Assembly: GCF_030053395.1 (NCBI RefSeq)
Contig: NZ_JASGBH010000001.1
Span: 451,302-515,301, forward strand
DNA length: 64,000 nucleotides
Direction: 5' to 3'
From: Limnohabitans lacus
GTDB taxonomy: Bacteria > Pseudomonadota > Gammaproteobacteria > Burkholderiales > Burkholderiaceae_C
In this document: piece after piece, positions 19,277 to 33,226 of the stretch
How the letters are laid out: every line of letters begins with the position of its first letter
Position numbering within the stretch: the first letter of the stretch is position 1
Position numbers and translations under genes: made by a program
The notes under the pieces: generated by a model
The model's database searches: none
Told to the model about the DNA's origin: nothing
What the model saw: only the letters and a program-made list of their open reading frames with translations

Positions 19277-22200
19277 GTGCGCCTCAATTCCATCAAGCTT
19301 TCCGGCTTCAAATCGTTTGCCGAGCCGACCAACTTCCTGCTGCCAGGGCAGCTGGTGGGGGTGGTCGGCCCCAACGGTTGCGGCAAATCCAACATCATGG
19401 ACGCGGTGCGTTGGGTGTTGGGCGAGTCCAAGGCGTCGGAGTTGCGTGGCGAATCCATGCAGGACGTGATCTTCAACGGCACCACCACCCGCAAACCGGC
19501 CAGCCGGGCCAGTGTGGAGCTGGTGTTTGACAATGCCGACCACCGTGCGGGCGGCCAGTGGGGCCAGTTTGCCGAGATCGCCGTCAAGCGCGTGCTCACC
19601 CGCGACGGCAACAGCAGCTACTACATCAACAACCAGCCGGTGCGCCGCCGCGATGTGCAGGATGTGTTTTTGGGCACGGGCTTGGGACCACGCGCCTACG
19701 CCATCATCGGCCAGGGCACCATCAGCCGCATCATCGAGTCGCGCCCCGAAGAGCTGCGCTTGTTTTTGGAAGAAGCAGCGGGCGTGTCCAAATACAAGGA
19801 ACGCCGCCGGGAGACGGAAAACCGCCTGTCGGACACCCGTGAGAACTTGACCCGGGTCGAAGACATCTTGCGCGAGCTGAACGCCAATCTTGAAAAGCTG
19901 GAAAAGCAGGCCGAGGTCGCGCAGCGTTACAACAATCTGCAAGCCGACAGCACGCTCAAGCAGCACCAGCTGTGGTTCTTGAAACGCCGCGACGCTGAAA
20001 GCGACCAGGGCAAGGTCAAGACCGATGTGGACCAGGCCGTGAATGCGCTCGAATCGCGCATCGCCGATCTGCGCCATGTGGAGTCGGATCTGGAGACCAT
20101 CCGCCAGGCGCACTACGACGCAGGTGATGAAGTCAACAAGGCGCAAGGTGCTTTGTACGAAGCCAGCGCCGAAGTCGGCCGCCTGGAAGCCGAAATCCGT
20201 TTTGTGGTCGAAGGCCGCCAGCGCGCAGAACAGCGCCTGCAACAGTTGATCGAGCAAACCGCCCAATGGGGCACCCGCAGCGAAGATGCTCAGGCCGAGC
20301 TGGAAACCCTGGCCGAGCAAGCGGCCATGGCCGAAGACCAGAGCATGACGCTGGCCGCCCAGGTGGAAGACCAAGCCATGGCCTTGCCTGATTTGGAAGA
20401 GGCCCTGCGCAAAGCGCAAAACGATGCCACCGCCCAACGCGCCAGCGTGGTGCAGGTGCAGCAGCAAATCGGTGTGCTGGCCGCAGACCAGCGCAATGTG
20501 CAAGAGCAATCGCGTCAGCTTGAAAACCGCCGTGAGCGTTTGCTGGCCGACCGCAATGCCTTGGCCGCGCCCGATGAGGCGCGACTGAACGGCTTGCAAG
20601 AACAATTGGCCGCTGCTGAAGGTTTGGCAGCCGAGTCTGAAGCCCGTTTGCACGACCTGCAAGAGCAAGTGCCCGCGCTGGACGAAGACCGCCGCACGCG
20701 CCAACAAGCCGTCAACGATGAATCGGCCCGTTTGGCCGATCTGAGTGCCCGCATCGAAGCGCTCAAGGCCTTGCAAGAGAAAGTGCGCACCGACGGCAAG
20801 CTCAAGCCTTGGCTCTCCAAGCACGGCATGGATGGGTTGGAAGGGTTGTGGAGCCGCATCCACATCGAGGCGGGCTGGGAGAACGCATTGGAATCCGCCT
20901 TGCGCGAACGCCTGTCGGCCCTCGAGGTGTCCCGTCTGGACATGGTGCGATCATTTGCCAACGATGCCCCACCGGCCAAACTGTCTTTCTTCACGTCGCC
21001 ATTGGCCTCCAGCGCCTCGCCACGCAGTGGCATGCCCGGTGGGTGCCAGCCCTTGGCGCAAAAATTGCGCATCTCGGACGCGGGCTTGTCAGCCCTGGTG
21101 ACCGATTGGCTTCAGGGCTGCTACACCGCCCCCAACATGGAAGACGCCCTGGCTTGGCGCAGCCAGCTCAAGCCCGGCGAGACCCTGTTTGTGCAAGCCG
21201 GCCACGCGGTCGATCTGAACAGCGTGGTGTTTTACGCGCAAGACTCCGAGCAGGCCGGTTTGCTGGCCCGTGCCCAGGACATTGAAAACTTTGAAAAGCA
21301 GCAGCGAGCCCAGACCTTGATTGCTGAAGAAAGCCGCAGCGCTTTGGTGCGTGCTGAAGCGGCTTATGCTGACGCTTCTCAGCGCCTGATCACCGTGCGC
21401 CGCGAAGCGGCTGAGCACCAGTCTCGCGCCCATGAGCTCCAAGTTGAAACCTTGCGTTTGTCGCAATTGGTGGAGCAAACCCGTGCCCGCAGCGAGCAGA
21501 TCAGCAATGACTTGGCCGAAGTGGATGCTTTGCTGGATGAGTTGCAAGAGCGCCGCGTGACCGCCGAGGCCCGCTTTGAGGAGCTGGACATGCAATTGGC
21601 CGACAGCCAAGAGCGTCATGCCCAACTGGACGAACGCGTCATCGAAGCCGAGCGCAAATTGGCCGAATGCCGCGAACAGCAGCGCAGCCTGGAGCGCCGT
21701 GCCCAAGAGGCGCAGTTCTCGCAGCGCAGCTTAGATGCGCGCCGTGCGGAGTTGAACCGCACGATCGAGACGGCGCAGCAACAAGTGGCCAGCATCGACG
21801 ACGAAATGCAGCGCGCCCGCGACGAACTCAGCCGCTTGACCGATGCCGCTGCGCAGGCCGGCTTGCAAAACGTCTTGGCCGTCAAGATGGAGCGCGAGCA
21901 AGCCTTGGCGGCGCGCCGCAGTGCCTACGATGACCTGACCGCCAAACTGCGCGCCAGCGACGAGCGGCGCGTGGCCTTTGAACGTGAGCTCGAACCCCTG
22001 CGCCAGCGCATCACCGACTTGCAGCTCAAGGAGCAAGCCGCCCGCCTGGGGCTGGAGCAGTACACCCAGCTGCTGGCCGATGCCCAGGCCGATCTGGAGG
22101 CCGTGGCTCTGTCCATTGAAACTGGCCAAGTCCGCGTGACCGGTTTGCAAGGTGAAATCGACCGCATCCACCGCGAGATCACCGCTTTGGGCCCGGTCAA

Positions 22201-22804
22201 CCTGGCGGCGCTGGAAGAGCTCAGCACATCGCGTGAACGCAAGACTTTCCTGGATTCGCAAAACGCCGATTTGACCGAGGCCATGAACACGCTGGAAGAC
22301 GCCATTCGCAAGATTGACGGTGAAACCCGTGAATTGCTGGGGGGTACCTTCAAGATCGTGAACGAACATTTCAGCCGCATGTTCCCTGAGCTGTTTGGGG
22401 GCGGCAATGCGCGTTTGGTGATGACGGGCGACGAGATTCTGGACGCTGGCGTGCAAGTGCTGGCCCAGCCGCCCGGCAAGAAGAACCAGACCATCCATTT
22501 GCTCTCGGGTGGCGAAAAGGCTCTGACGGCGATTGCATTGGTGTTTGCCATCTTTCAGCTCAACCCGGCTCCGTTTTGCTTGCTGGACGAGGTGGACGCG
22601 CCGCTGGACGACGCCAACACCGAACGCTATGCCAGGCTGGTCGCGGGCATGGGCAAAGAAACGCAGTTCCTGTTCATCAGCCACAACAAGATCGCCATGG
22701 AAATGGCTGAGCAGTTGATCGGTGTGACCATGCAGGAGCAGGGCGTTTCACGCATTGTGGCTGTGGACATGGAGTCTGCAGTGTCTTTGGCCGATGTGGC
22801 CTGA
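19277..22804 (+). CDS. smc: Chromosome segregation protein SMC
   Basis: SMC is the chromosome-condensing ATPase that works with ScpA and ScpB. The 1175-residue protein has the N-terminal Walker A GPNGCGKS (31-38), two long coiled coils rich in E, Q, R and A, a hinge near residues 500-640, and the C-terminal LLSGGEKALTAIAL signature with FCLLDEVDAPLDD Walker B. I chose GTG 19277 because the protein then begins (M)RLNSIKLSGFKSF, as in relatives. An upstream TTG at 19235 would add 14 non-conserved residues. dapC starts 146 bases upstream in the other direction. zipA and ligA follow, as in other Burkholderiales. Confidence 0.97.
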   Translation: MRLNSIKLSGFKSFAEPTNFLLPGQLVGVVGPNGCGKSNIMDAVRWVLGESKASELRGESMQDVIFNGTTTRKPASRASVELVFDNADHRAGGQWGQFAEIAVKRVLTRDGNSSYYINNQPVRRRDVQDVFLGTGLGPRAYAIIGQGTISRIIESRPEELRLFLEEAAGVSKYKERRRETENRLSDTRENLTRVEDILRELNANLEKLEKQAEVAQRYNNLQADSTLKQHQLWFLKRRDAESDQGKVKTDVDQAVNALESRIADLRHVESDLETIRQAHYDAGDEVNKAQGALYEASAEVGRLEAEIRFVVEGRQRAEQRLQQLIEQTAQWGTRSEDAQAELETLAEQAAMAEDQSMTLAAQVEDQAMALPDLEEALRKAQNDATAQRASVVQVQQQIGVLAADQRNVQEQSRQLENRRERLLADRNALAAPDEARLNGLQEQLAAAEGLAAESEARLHDLQEQVPALDEDRRTRQQAVNDESARLADLSARIEALKALQEKVRTDGKLKPWLSKHGMDGLEGLWSRIHIEAGWENALESALRERLSALEVSRLDMVRSFANDAPPAKLSFFTSPLASSASPRSGMPGGCQPLAQKLRISDAGLSALVTDWLQGCYTAPNMEDALAWRSQLKPGETLFVQAGHAVDLNSVVFYAQDSEQAGLLARAQDIENFEKQQRAQTLIAEESRSALVRAEAAYADASQRLITVRREAAEHQSRAHELQVETLRLSQLVEQTRARSEQISNDLAEVDALLDELQERRVTAEARFEELDMQLADSQERHAQLDERVIEAERKLAECREQQRSLERRAQEAQFSQRSLDARRAELNRTIETAQQQVASIDDEMQRARDELSRLTDAAAQAGLQNVLAVKMEREQALAARRSAYDDLTAKLRASDERRVAFERELEPLRQRITDLQLKEQAARLGLEQYTQLLADAQADLEAVALSIETGQVRVTGLQGEIDRIHREITALGPVNLAALEELSTSRERKTFLDSQNADLTEAMNTLEDAIRKIDGETRELLGGTFKIVNEHFSRMFPELFGGGNARLVMTGDEILDAGVQVLAQPPGKKNQTIHLLSGGEKALTAIALVFAIFQLNPAPFCLLDEVDAPLDDANTERYARLVAGMGKETQFLFISHNKIAMEMAEQLIGVTMQEQGVSRIVAVDMESAVSLADVA

Positions 22805-22815
22805 GGTTTTGATCT

Positions 22816-26520
<3,705 letters not shown>

Positions 26521-26524
26521 GGCC

Positions 26525-27694
26525 TCAAAGGCGCTGGAGTTTGGTGAGTGCCAGTTGCAGCGTGGGGTCTTGCTTGGCAAAGCAAAAGCGGATGACTTTT
26601 TGGTCAAAACCGCCGCCATAAAAGGCGGACAGTGGAATGGCCGCCACACCGATATCGGTGGTCAACCATTTGCAAAAATCGGCTTCGCTCAGGTTTTTCT
26701 CGGGCACGCCCAGCTCTGAAATGTCCACGCACTGGAAATAGGTGCCTTCACCGGGCAACAATTTGAATTTGGTTTGCGCCAAGCCTTGGCGAAAGAGGTC
26801 TCGTTTGCGTTGGTAGAAAGCAGGCAGCTCCAGATAGGGCTTGGCATCCATCATGTAGCGCGCCAGCGCATGCTGCATGGGCGTGTTCACCGTGAACACG
26901 TTGAACTGGTGGACTTTGCGGAACTCGGCTGTCAGCGAGGCCGGGGCGGCCACCGTGCCAATTTTCCAGCCGGTCACATGGTAGGTTTTGCCGAAACTGG
27001 AGACGATGAAAGCGCGTGCTGCCAGACCATCAAAATGCGCGGCACTCCAGTGTTGGTTGGGGGCATAGACCATGTGCTCGTAGACCTCATCACTGATCAG
27101 GATGATGTCTGTTGGCGCCAAGATCTCTTGCAAGCTCAACATGTCTTCACGCGACCAAATCATGCCGCTGGGGTTGTGCGGTGAGTTGATCATGATGGCA
27201 CGGGTTTTGGGGCTGATGGCCGCGCGGATTTTGTCAAAGTCGGGCCTGAAGGTGCCCGGTGTCAGCGGCACCCGAACCACGGTTCCGCCTGCCAATTCGA
27301 TGTTGGGCACATAGCTGTCGTAGCAGGGCTCCAAAACAATCACTTCATCGCCTTGATGCACGATGGCCAATATGATGGTCAAGATGGCTTGGGTGGCGCC
27401 GGCTGTGACGGTGATTTCGCTCACGGGGTCGTACTGGCGGCCATACAGCGTCTTGATTTTTTGCGAGACCGCATCGCGCAGGGGCGCCACGCCGGTCATC
27501 GGGGGGTATTGGTTCAAGCCCTCACGCATGGCGTCATTGACCAGATCCAGCAGATGCGGGTCGCAGGGAAAGTCTGGAAAGCCTTGCCCGAGATTGACGG
27601 CGCCTTTTTCAGCGGCCAAGGCGGACATGACCGTGAAGATGGTGGTGCCCATGTTGGGGGCTTTGGAGACCAGGTTCGGAGTGCGTGCGTTCAT
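26525..27694 (-). CDS. PLP-dependent aminotransferase (methionine/kynurenine aminotransferase-like)
   Basis: A 389-residue fold-type I aminotransferase, with NLGQGFPDFPCDP, NQYPPMTGVAPLRDAV, AGATQAIL, SPHNPSG, SDEVYEHMVY and the PLP-lysine block SSFGKTYHVTGWKIG. The N-terminal GQGFPDF type fits the YbdL/kynurenine-aminotransferase group, which often transaminates methionine or aromatic residues. It starts three bases after the stop of the CysB-like regulator and so is likely co-transcribed, which gives weak support for a sulfur amino acid substrate. Confidence 0.87.
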   Translation of the reverse strand: MNARTPNLVSKAPNMGTTIFTVMSALAAEKGAVNLGQGFPDFPCDPHLLDLVNDAMREGLNQYPPMTGVAPLRDAVSQKIKTLYGRQYDPVSEITVTAGATQAILTIILAIVHQGDEVIVLEPCYDSYVPNIELAGGTVVRVPLTPGTFRPDFDKIRAAISPKTRAIMINSPHNPSGMIWSREDMLSLQEILAPTDIILISDEVYEHMVYAPNQHWSAAHFDGLAARAFIVSSFGKTYHVTGWKIGTVAAPASLTAEFRKVHQFNVFTVNTPMQHALARYMMDAKPYLELPAFYQRKRDLFRQGLAQTKFKLLPGEGTYFQCVDISELGVPEKNLSEADFCKWLTTDIGVAAIPLSAFYGGGFDQKVIRFCFAKQDPTLQLALTKLQRL

Positions 27695-27697
27695 GGT

Positions 27698-28639
27698 TCA
27701 GAGCTCGTAATCGTTGACATGGCCGCTCATGGCCTTGGTGATGAGGGGCTGCGTGAGCCGGTCACTCAGCAATTGGGCGAAATGGTAAACAAAGTGGCGC
27801 AGGTAAGCGCCGCGCTTGAAGGCCACACGGGCCACGTTCATGCCCAGCAAACCGCCCAGGGGCCTGACGGCCAAGTCTTGGACGGGGTCGTCCTTGACCG
27901 CCATCTCTGCGACGATGCCAATGCCCAGACCCAGACGGACATAGGTCTTGATGACGTCGGAATCGATGGCTTCGAGCGCAATGCGCGGGTGCAGTTTTCG
28001 GGCTGCGAAGGCTTGATCGATGCGCCCCCGACCGGTGAAGGAAGGGTGGTAAGTCACGATGGATTCACCGGCAATGTCTTCCAGCGAAATGTTCTCTTTG
28101 CTGGCCAAGGGGTGGTCCAGTGGCAGAACCAGCACGTGTTGCCACTCGTAGCAGGGCAGGGTGACGAGTTCCTCGTAAGCGGACAGTGATTCGGTGGCAA
28201 TGCCGATCTCGGCGGTGTCGTCCAGCAGCATCTTGGCCACTTGGTCCGGCGCACCTTGGTGCAAGCTGATGTTGACCAAGGGGTACTTTTCGCGCAACTT
28301 GGCCACTGGCATGGGCAAGACATAGCGTGCCTGGGTGTGGGTGGTGGCGATCGAGAGGGTGCCGCTGTCCTGCGCGCTGTATTGGTCGCCGATTTTGCGC
28401 AGATTGCCCACTTCACGCAGGATGATCTCGATGCTTTGCAGCACGTGTTGTCCGGGTTCGGTGATGCGCTTGAGGCGCTTGCCATGCCGGGCAAAGATTT
28501 CAATGCCCAGCTCTTCCTCAAGTTCAATGATGGCTTTGGACACGCCAGGCTGGGACGTGTGCAGGGCTTTGGCCGTCTCTGTCAGGTTCAAGTTGCGGCG
28601 TGCAGCTTCCTGAACAAAACGAAATTGGTGCAGATTCAT
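27698..28639 (-). CDS. cysB: CysB-like LysR-family transcriptional regulator
   Basis: A 313-residue LysR-type regulator with an N-terminal winged helix-turn-helix (MNLHQFRFVQEAARRNLNL, then LHTSQPGVSKAI) and a substrate-binding domain with ATTHTQARYVLP, the CysB/Cbl type that senses acetylserine or sulfate. In other proteobacteria CysB activates sulfate uptake and reduction genes. A CbiX/SirB-type gene lies just upstream and an aminotransferase downstream, on the same strand. Cbl is the main alternative. Confidence 0.86.
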   Translation of the reverse strand: MNLHQFRFVQEAARRNLNLTETAKALHTSQPGVSKAIIELEEELGIEIFARHGKRLKRITEPGQHVLQSIEIILREVGNLRKIGDQYSAQDSGTLSIATTHTQARYVLPMPVAKLREKYPLVNISLHQGAPDQVAKMLLDDTAEIGIATESLSAYEELVTLPCYEWQHVLVLPLDHPLASKENISLEDIAGESIVTYHPSFTGRGRIDQAFAARKLHPRIALEAIDSDVIKTYVRLGLGIGIVAEMAVKDDPVQDLAVRPLGGLLGMNVARVAFKRGAYLRHFVYHFAQLLSDRLTQPLITKAMSGHVNDYEL

Positions 28640-28682
28640 ATGCAGATCGTCATATTGATTGACGCCATTATGCTTTATGAGT

Positions 28683-29060
28683 CTATGTCTGGGTGCCCGC
28701 TGCGATCTCAGCCATCAAACGCGTCATGGCCGGGTGCTCGCCGATGGAGGCGGTCAATTCAAACTGAACCTGGGGGTAAGCCTGACGCAAATCGGCCACC
28801 AGTTGCGGCAGGTCTTCTCGGGCGTGGCGCCCAACCCCTAAAAACATGGGCACGATGCGCAAGTGATCCATGCCCTGCATCACCATCTGCTCGACGACCT
28901 CGGGCAATGCCGGTGTCGTGAGCTCCAAAAAGGCGCAACGCACGGGTAATTGCGGCCATTGCTGATGCATTTGCAGGGCCACGGCATCGATGGGCAAGCG
29001 CCACAAAGGGTCGCGCGAGCCATGAGCAAACAAGATCACGCCGGTATTTGAATTGTTCAT
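28683..29060 (-). CDS. Small CbiX/SirB-type chelatase
   Basis: A 125-residue single-domain class II chelatase. It has the metal-binding FAHGSRDPLW near residue 13 and GVGRHAREDLP, whose histidine is the second ligand. Proteins of this size insert cobalt or iron into sirohydrochlorin. Next to a CysB-like regulator, ferrochelation to siroheme for sulfite reductase is a reasonable inference; cobalamin synthesis is the alternative. ATG 29060 overlaps the lptG stop. An upstream frame to 29138 lies inside lptG and is not needed. Confidence 0.84.
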   Translation of the reverse strand: MNNSNTGVILFAHGSRDPLWRLPIDAVALQMHQQWPQLPVRCAFLELTTPALPEVVEQMVMQGMDHLRIVPMFLGVGRHAREDLPQLVADLRQAYPQVQFELTASIGEHPAMTRLMAEIAAGTQT

Positions 29061-30163
29061 CGCCTGAGCACCATCCACCAAAAAGCGGCCAGAGAAATGG
29101 CGCTGTAGATCAAGGAGGGCGCCGCCGAAGTCAGCCATGGCTCCCAGTTTTGAAGGTCACCCACAAATCGGAAGACGTTGTTGAGCAAGGAAAAGCTGAT
29201 GCCCGCCAAAACACCACCAAAGACATGGCCTGCGATCTGGCCAGAGCGGAAGTGCAAGTAGGCAAAAGGCAGGGCCAGCACCAGCATGACCAGGCAACTC
29301 AAAGGGTAAAACACTTTGCGCCAAAACTCGATTTCGTAGCGCTGCGAGTTTTGTTTGTTGTTAGAGAGGTGGCGCATGTACTTGAACAGCTCCCAAGTTC
29401 GCATGCGGTCAGGGGTCAGCAAAGCGGCGGCCACCATGTCGGCGCTGATCTCGGTCTTCCATGTTTGGTTTTTCAAGGGGATGGACTCCAACTTCAAACT
29501 GCCTGAGGCTTTGTCCGGATAAATGCTTTTTTTCACCACGCCTTGGAGGGCCCATGTATCGCTTTGGATGTCGGCGGTTTCAGCGGTGGTGATGCCCAGC
29601 AGTTGGCCTTGGTCGTTGAACTCGTGGATGCGGATCTGTCGCATGTGCTCGATGCCGTCAAAACTGCGTACATTGACAGCAAATCGCCGGCCATCTTGGT
29701 TTTCTTTCAGCCATGCGCCCGTTTGACCCAAGGTCAGGTGCCCCTGGTAGATGGCTTTGATTTGAATGGCTTGCCTGTCGGCCCAAGGCGCCAAATAGTC
29801 CCCAATCAGGAAGGTCGTCGCGACAAAGACCAAACCCAGGCGCAGCAGGGTGCTCAGTGCGCGCAAGGGGTCGAGGCCGCCTGTACGCAAGATGGTGTAT
29901 TCGGAGCTTTGGGCCAAGCGGGCCATCACAAAAATGCTGCCAATCAGGACCGACAGGGGGAGCAACTGGTACAGATGCTCAGGGATTTTAAAGGCGATGT
30001 AGAGCAGGGCTTGCTGCAATTGGTAACCCTGAGCGGCATGCCTTGCCACAGACTGCAGCTCATCGACCAGGTCGAAAAACATGAACAAGGCCAAAAAGCC
30101 CACGGCCACAAAGGTCACGGCGGTGATGATCTCGCCATGCAGCAGACGACGAACGGTTTTCAT
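29057..30163 (-). CDS. lptG: LPS export permease LptG
   Basis: LptG is one of two membrane subunits of the LptB2FG exporter, which extracts LPS from the inner membrane. The 368-residue protein has three N-terminal and three C-terminal membrane helices around a large periplasmic domain. It starts MKTVRRLLHGEIITAVTFV and has the cytoplasmic coupling-helix region SSEYTILRTGGLDPLRAL. The start overlaps the lptF stop by ATGA; the frame continues upstream inside lptF but is not used. Confidence 0.95.
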   Translation of the reverse strand: MKTVRRLLHGEIITAVTFVAVGFLALFMFFDLVDELQSVARHAAQGYQLQQALLYIAFKIPEHLYQLLPLSVLIGSIFVMARLAQSSEYTILRTGGLDPLRALSTLLRLGLVFVATTFLIGDYLAPWADRQAIQIKAIYQGHLTLGQTGAWLKENQDGRRFAVNVRSFDGIEHMRQIRIHEFNDQGQLLGITTAETADIQSDTWALQGVVKKSIYPDKASGSLKLESIPLKNQTWKTEISADMVAAALLTPDRMRTWELFKYMRHLSNNKQNSQRYEIEFWRKVFYPLSCLVMLVLALPFAYLHFRSGQIAGHVFGGVLAGISFSLLNNVFRFVGDLQNWEPWLTSAAPSLIYSAISLAAFWWMVLRR

Positions 30164-31269
30164 GCGACCGCCTTCACAGACGTGTCTCGGCCAGGCCAAA
30201 GAGAGCGCCAGGACCAATTCATGTGACGCGCATACAGCCAGCTCAAAGCCAACAGAAAAACGCCCCCATGCAAGGTCAACAGGAAACTGGCGAAGGGCAC
30301 GCGTCCTGACGTGATCCAGCTTTGCCCGACGTTGAGCATGTTGTAGTAGGCGATGAAGATGAACAGGGCCAAACCCAAGTGGTAACTGCGGCCCACGCGT
30401 GGGTTGATCGCCGAAACAGCCAAAGCCAGCAAGACCAGATTGATGGCCGAAAGGCCCAAGCCCAGGCGCCAAGCCAATTCACCCAGGTTTTCCTTTGTGG
30501 GTTTTTGGAGCAGCTGCCAGCTCGAGGTGTGCCGGCTGGTCAGTCCATCGTTGGCAGGGATGACTTCGTCGTCCATCAGCACTTCGTAGTGTTCAAACTG
30601 GGTCAACCGGGTTTCGCCGGTTTCCAGATTGGTCAGCCATTGCTGGCCTTTGTCGAGCATCAAGAATCGTTCATTGCCTACCAATTCAACGCGCCCTGTT
30701 TGGGCTGTGGTGATGCTTTCGATGCCTTTGTCGATGCTGGAGACGAACACATGGTTGCCCAAGCGCTGATCTGGGCTGTCTTTGTCGATGAAAAAAACGC
30801 GTTTGCCACCCGATGACTCCTGAAACTGACCCGGCGCCACGCGCTCCAGGTCGTTGCGTTTTTCATAACGGTTTTGAAGTTCTTGAATTTGCAAATTGCT
30901 CCAAGGCCAGGCAAACAGCGCGAGCAAGACGATGATGAGCAAAACAGGCCAAGCAAAGCGCAGCAAGGGCCGCACAAAATGCGCCAGGCCTTGGCCGCTG
31001 GAAAACCAAATGACCATTTCGCTGTCGCTGTACATGCGCGACAGGGTCGACACCACAGCAATGAACAAACTGAGGGTGATGATGGTGGTCATCTGGCTCA
31101 AGACACTGAAACCCATGACCAGCAACACTTCAGAAGGGTTGACACTGCCCCGACTGGCTTGACCCAGGGTGCGAATCAAAATCACGGTCATCACGATGGT
31201 GATCAAAATCACCAAGGTGGCGCCGAAATTGCGTGCAAGGTCCTTGCGTAAAGAGGAATGGAATAACAT
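30160..31269 (-). CDS. lptF: LPS export permease LptF
   Basis: LptF pairs with LptG in the LPS exporter. The 369-residue protein starts MLFHSSLRKDLARNFG, has the coupling region YSDSEMVIWFSSGQGL, six membrane helices and a periplasmic domain. It diverges from pepA with only 23 bases between the start codons, so promoter sequences must lie within coding DNA. Confidence 0.96.
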   Translation of the reverse strand: MLFHSSLRKDLARNFGATLVILITIVMTVILIRTLGQASRGSVNPSEVLLVMGFSVLSQMTTIITLSLFIAVVSTLSRMYSDSEMVIWFSSGQGLAHFVRPLLRFAWPVLLIIVLLALFAWPWSNLQIQELQNRYEKRNDLERVAPGQFQESSGGKRVFFIDKDSPDQRLGNHVFVSSIDKGIESITTAQTGRVELVGNERFLMLDKGQQWLTNLETGETRLTQFEHYEVLMDDEVIPANDGLTSRHTSSWQLLQKPTKENLGELAWRLGLGLSAINLVLLALAVSAINPRVGRSYHLGLALFIFIAYYNMLNVGQSWITSGRVPFASFLLTLHGGVFLLALSWLYARHMNWSWRSLWPGRDTSVKAVA

Positions 31270-31292
31270 TGTCGAGAAGGAAAAGCTGAATT

Positions 31293-32792
31293 ATGAACTT
31301 CGAAATCCAAAAACGCGCACTCTCCCGTGTCATTCGTGACGATCTGGACGCTTTGATTGTTTTCTGGCCATCACAGGGCCCCCAGGGCGATGCTGCCACT
31401 GACCCCTTGTCTCAGTTGGTTTTGCAAGCGGTCCAAAAAGGCGACTTTGAAGACAAAGCCGGTACTTTGTTGAATCTGTATGGCCATGCTGGCCTCAAGG
31501 CGCGCACCACGGTGGTGGTGCACGCCGCTGACAACCAAGCGAGCCAAATCCGCACGGCGGTCAGGGCCGCGTGGTCTGCGGTCAAGTCATCCAAGGTCAA
31601 AAAGCTGGGGCTTCACATGCCCGGTCAGTGGTCATCTGCACATCTGCAATTGGTGACCCAGACGCTGTCGGAGCTTTCCTACAGCTACACCACCACCTTG
31701 AGTAAACCCCAGCCGCGCACTTTGAAGCACCTGGTGTTCAGTGCGCCATCGGTGACAGCCGACAACCAATTGGCTCTCAGTAAAGCTCAGGCGCTGTGCG
31801 CTGGCATTGATTTGGCCAAAGAGTGGGCCAACCGACCTGCCAATCACGCCACACCCACCTTGCTGGCACATGCGGCCCAAAGCATTGCCAAAGCGGGGGC
31901 CTTCAAATGCGACGTGTTGGGCCCCAAAGAAGTCGCCAAATTGGGCATGGGCTCCTTCATGGCGGTGGCCAAAGGCGCTGCGGAACCCTTGCGTTTCATC
32001 GTCATGCGCTACAACGGTGCGGCCAGCACCCAAGCGCCCATCGTCTTGGTGGGTAAGGGGATCACCTTCGATACGGGCGGCATCTCCATGAAGCCTGCGC
32101 CCGAGATGGATGAGATGAAATACGACATGAGCGGGGCCGCCAGTGTTTTGGGGGTCTTTAAAGCGTTGGGCGAGCTCAAGCCTGCCATCAATGTGGTGGG
32201 TTTGATTCCCGCCACCGAAAACATGCCCGATGGCTTGGCCGTCAAACCGGGTGATGTGGTCACCAGCATGAGCGGTCAAACCATTGAAATCTTGAACACC
32301 GATGCCGAAGGGCGCTTGGTTTTGTGCGATGCCTTGACCTATGCCGAACGCTTCAAGCCCCAGTCTGTGGTGGACATTGCGACCTTGACAGGCGCCTGCG
32401 TCATTGCCTTGGGCGCGGTGCGTTCAGGTTTGTTCACCAGTGACGATGCGCTCGCACTTGAACTCCAGCAAGCCGGTGAGCAATCGGGTGATTTGTGCTG
32501 GCGCATGCCCATGGACGATGAATACGCCGAAGGCTTGAAGACCCAATTCGCCGACGTGGCGAACGTGGCGGGCCGGATGGCCGGCTCGGTCACAGCCGCC
32601 AAATTCCTCCAGCGGTTTGCCAAGAAATACCCCTGGGCGCATCTGGACATCGCAGGCACAGCCTGGAAGAGTGGGGCGGCCAAAGGCGCGACAGGCAGGC
32701 CAGTGGCCTTGCTCTTGAACTATGTATTGACCCAGGCCGGCAAGCAGGCTAGTCAGCCTGCCAAAGCCAAACGCAGTCGCTCGGCAGCCTGA
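31293..32792 (+). CDS. pepA: Leucyl aminopeptidase (cytosol aminopeptidase)
   Basis: PepA is a hexameric M17 di-zinc aminopeptidase; in E. coli it is also a DNA-binding protein for XerCD recombination. The 499-residue product has the metal-site block [16 protein letters not shown] and the family signature NTDAEGRL (335-342). Its tail is basic ([10 protein letters not shown]). AGAAGG lies before ATG 31293. The stop overlaps the holC start, matching the pepA-holC order known in proteobacteria. Confidence 0.97.
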   Translation: MNFEIQKRALSRVIRDDLDALIVFWPSQGPQGDAATDPLSQLVLQAVQKGDFEDKAGTLLNLYGHAGLKARTTVVVHAADNQASQIRTAVRAAWSAVKSSKVKKLGLHMPGQWSSAHLQLVTQTLSELSYSYTTTLSKPQPRTLKHLVFSAPSVTADNQLALSKAQALCAGIDLAKEWANRPANHATPTLLAHAAQSIAKAGAFKCDVLGPKEVAKLGMGSFMAVAKGAAEPLRFIVMRYNGAASTQAPIVLVGKGITFDTGGISMKPAPEMDEMKYDMSGAASVLGVFKALGELKPAINVVGLIPATENMPDGLAVKPGDVVTSMSGQTIEILNTDAEGRLVLCDALTYAERFKPQSVVDIATLTGACVIALGAVRSGLFTSDDALALELQQAGEQSGDLCWRMPMDDEYAEGLKTQFADVANVAGRMAGSVTAAKFLQRFAKKYPWAHLDIAGTAWKSGAAKGATGRPVALLLNYVLTQAGKQASQPAKAKRSRSAA

Positions 32793-33226
32793 TGACCCGC
32801 ATTGAATTTCACTTCAATGCGCCAGAGCGCCTGCAATACGCTTGCCGCTTGCTGCGCAAAGCCAGTGCGCAAAATTTGCGCATTGGGGTGGTGGGCTCGG
32901 CCGCTGCCTTGCGCCAATTGGACGCGGCTTTGTGGAACTTCTCGGCGGTCGATTTTTTGCCGCACAGTACCGCATCGGATGCAATCGATCTTCAGCAAGC
33001 TACTGGCATCTTGCTCAGCGAAGACCCTGCTGTGTGTGCGGATCGCCAGGTGCTGATCAATCTGGGCGATGAGGTGCCCGACGGTTTTGATCGCTTTGAA
33101 AGATTGATTGAAATTGTGGCCGTGGACGACCATGGTCGCATGACCGCTCGGCAACGTTGGAAGCATTACACCGCGCAGGGCTATGAATTGAAGCAACACG
33201 ACTTGTCCAAATTGGGGGTGTCATGA
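32792..33226 (+). CDS. holC: DNA polymerase III chi subunit
   Basis: Chi joins the clamp loader (through psi) to single-strand binding protein. The 144-residue product starts [21 protein letters not shown] and has the typical FLPH and QVLINLGDEVPDGFDRFERLIEIV blocks. It overlaps pepA and the next small gene. In E. coli valS follows; here it does not. Confidence 0.94.
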   Translation: MTRIEFHFNAPERLQYACRLLRKASAQNLRIGVVGSAAALRQLDAALWNFSAVDFLPHSTASDAIDLQQATGILLSEDPAVCADRQVLINLGDEVPDGFDRFERLIEIVAVDDHGRMTARQRWKHYTAQGYELKQHDLSKLGVS

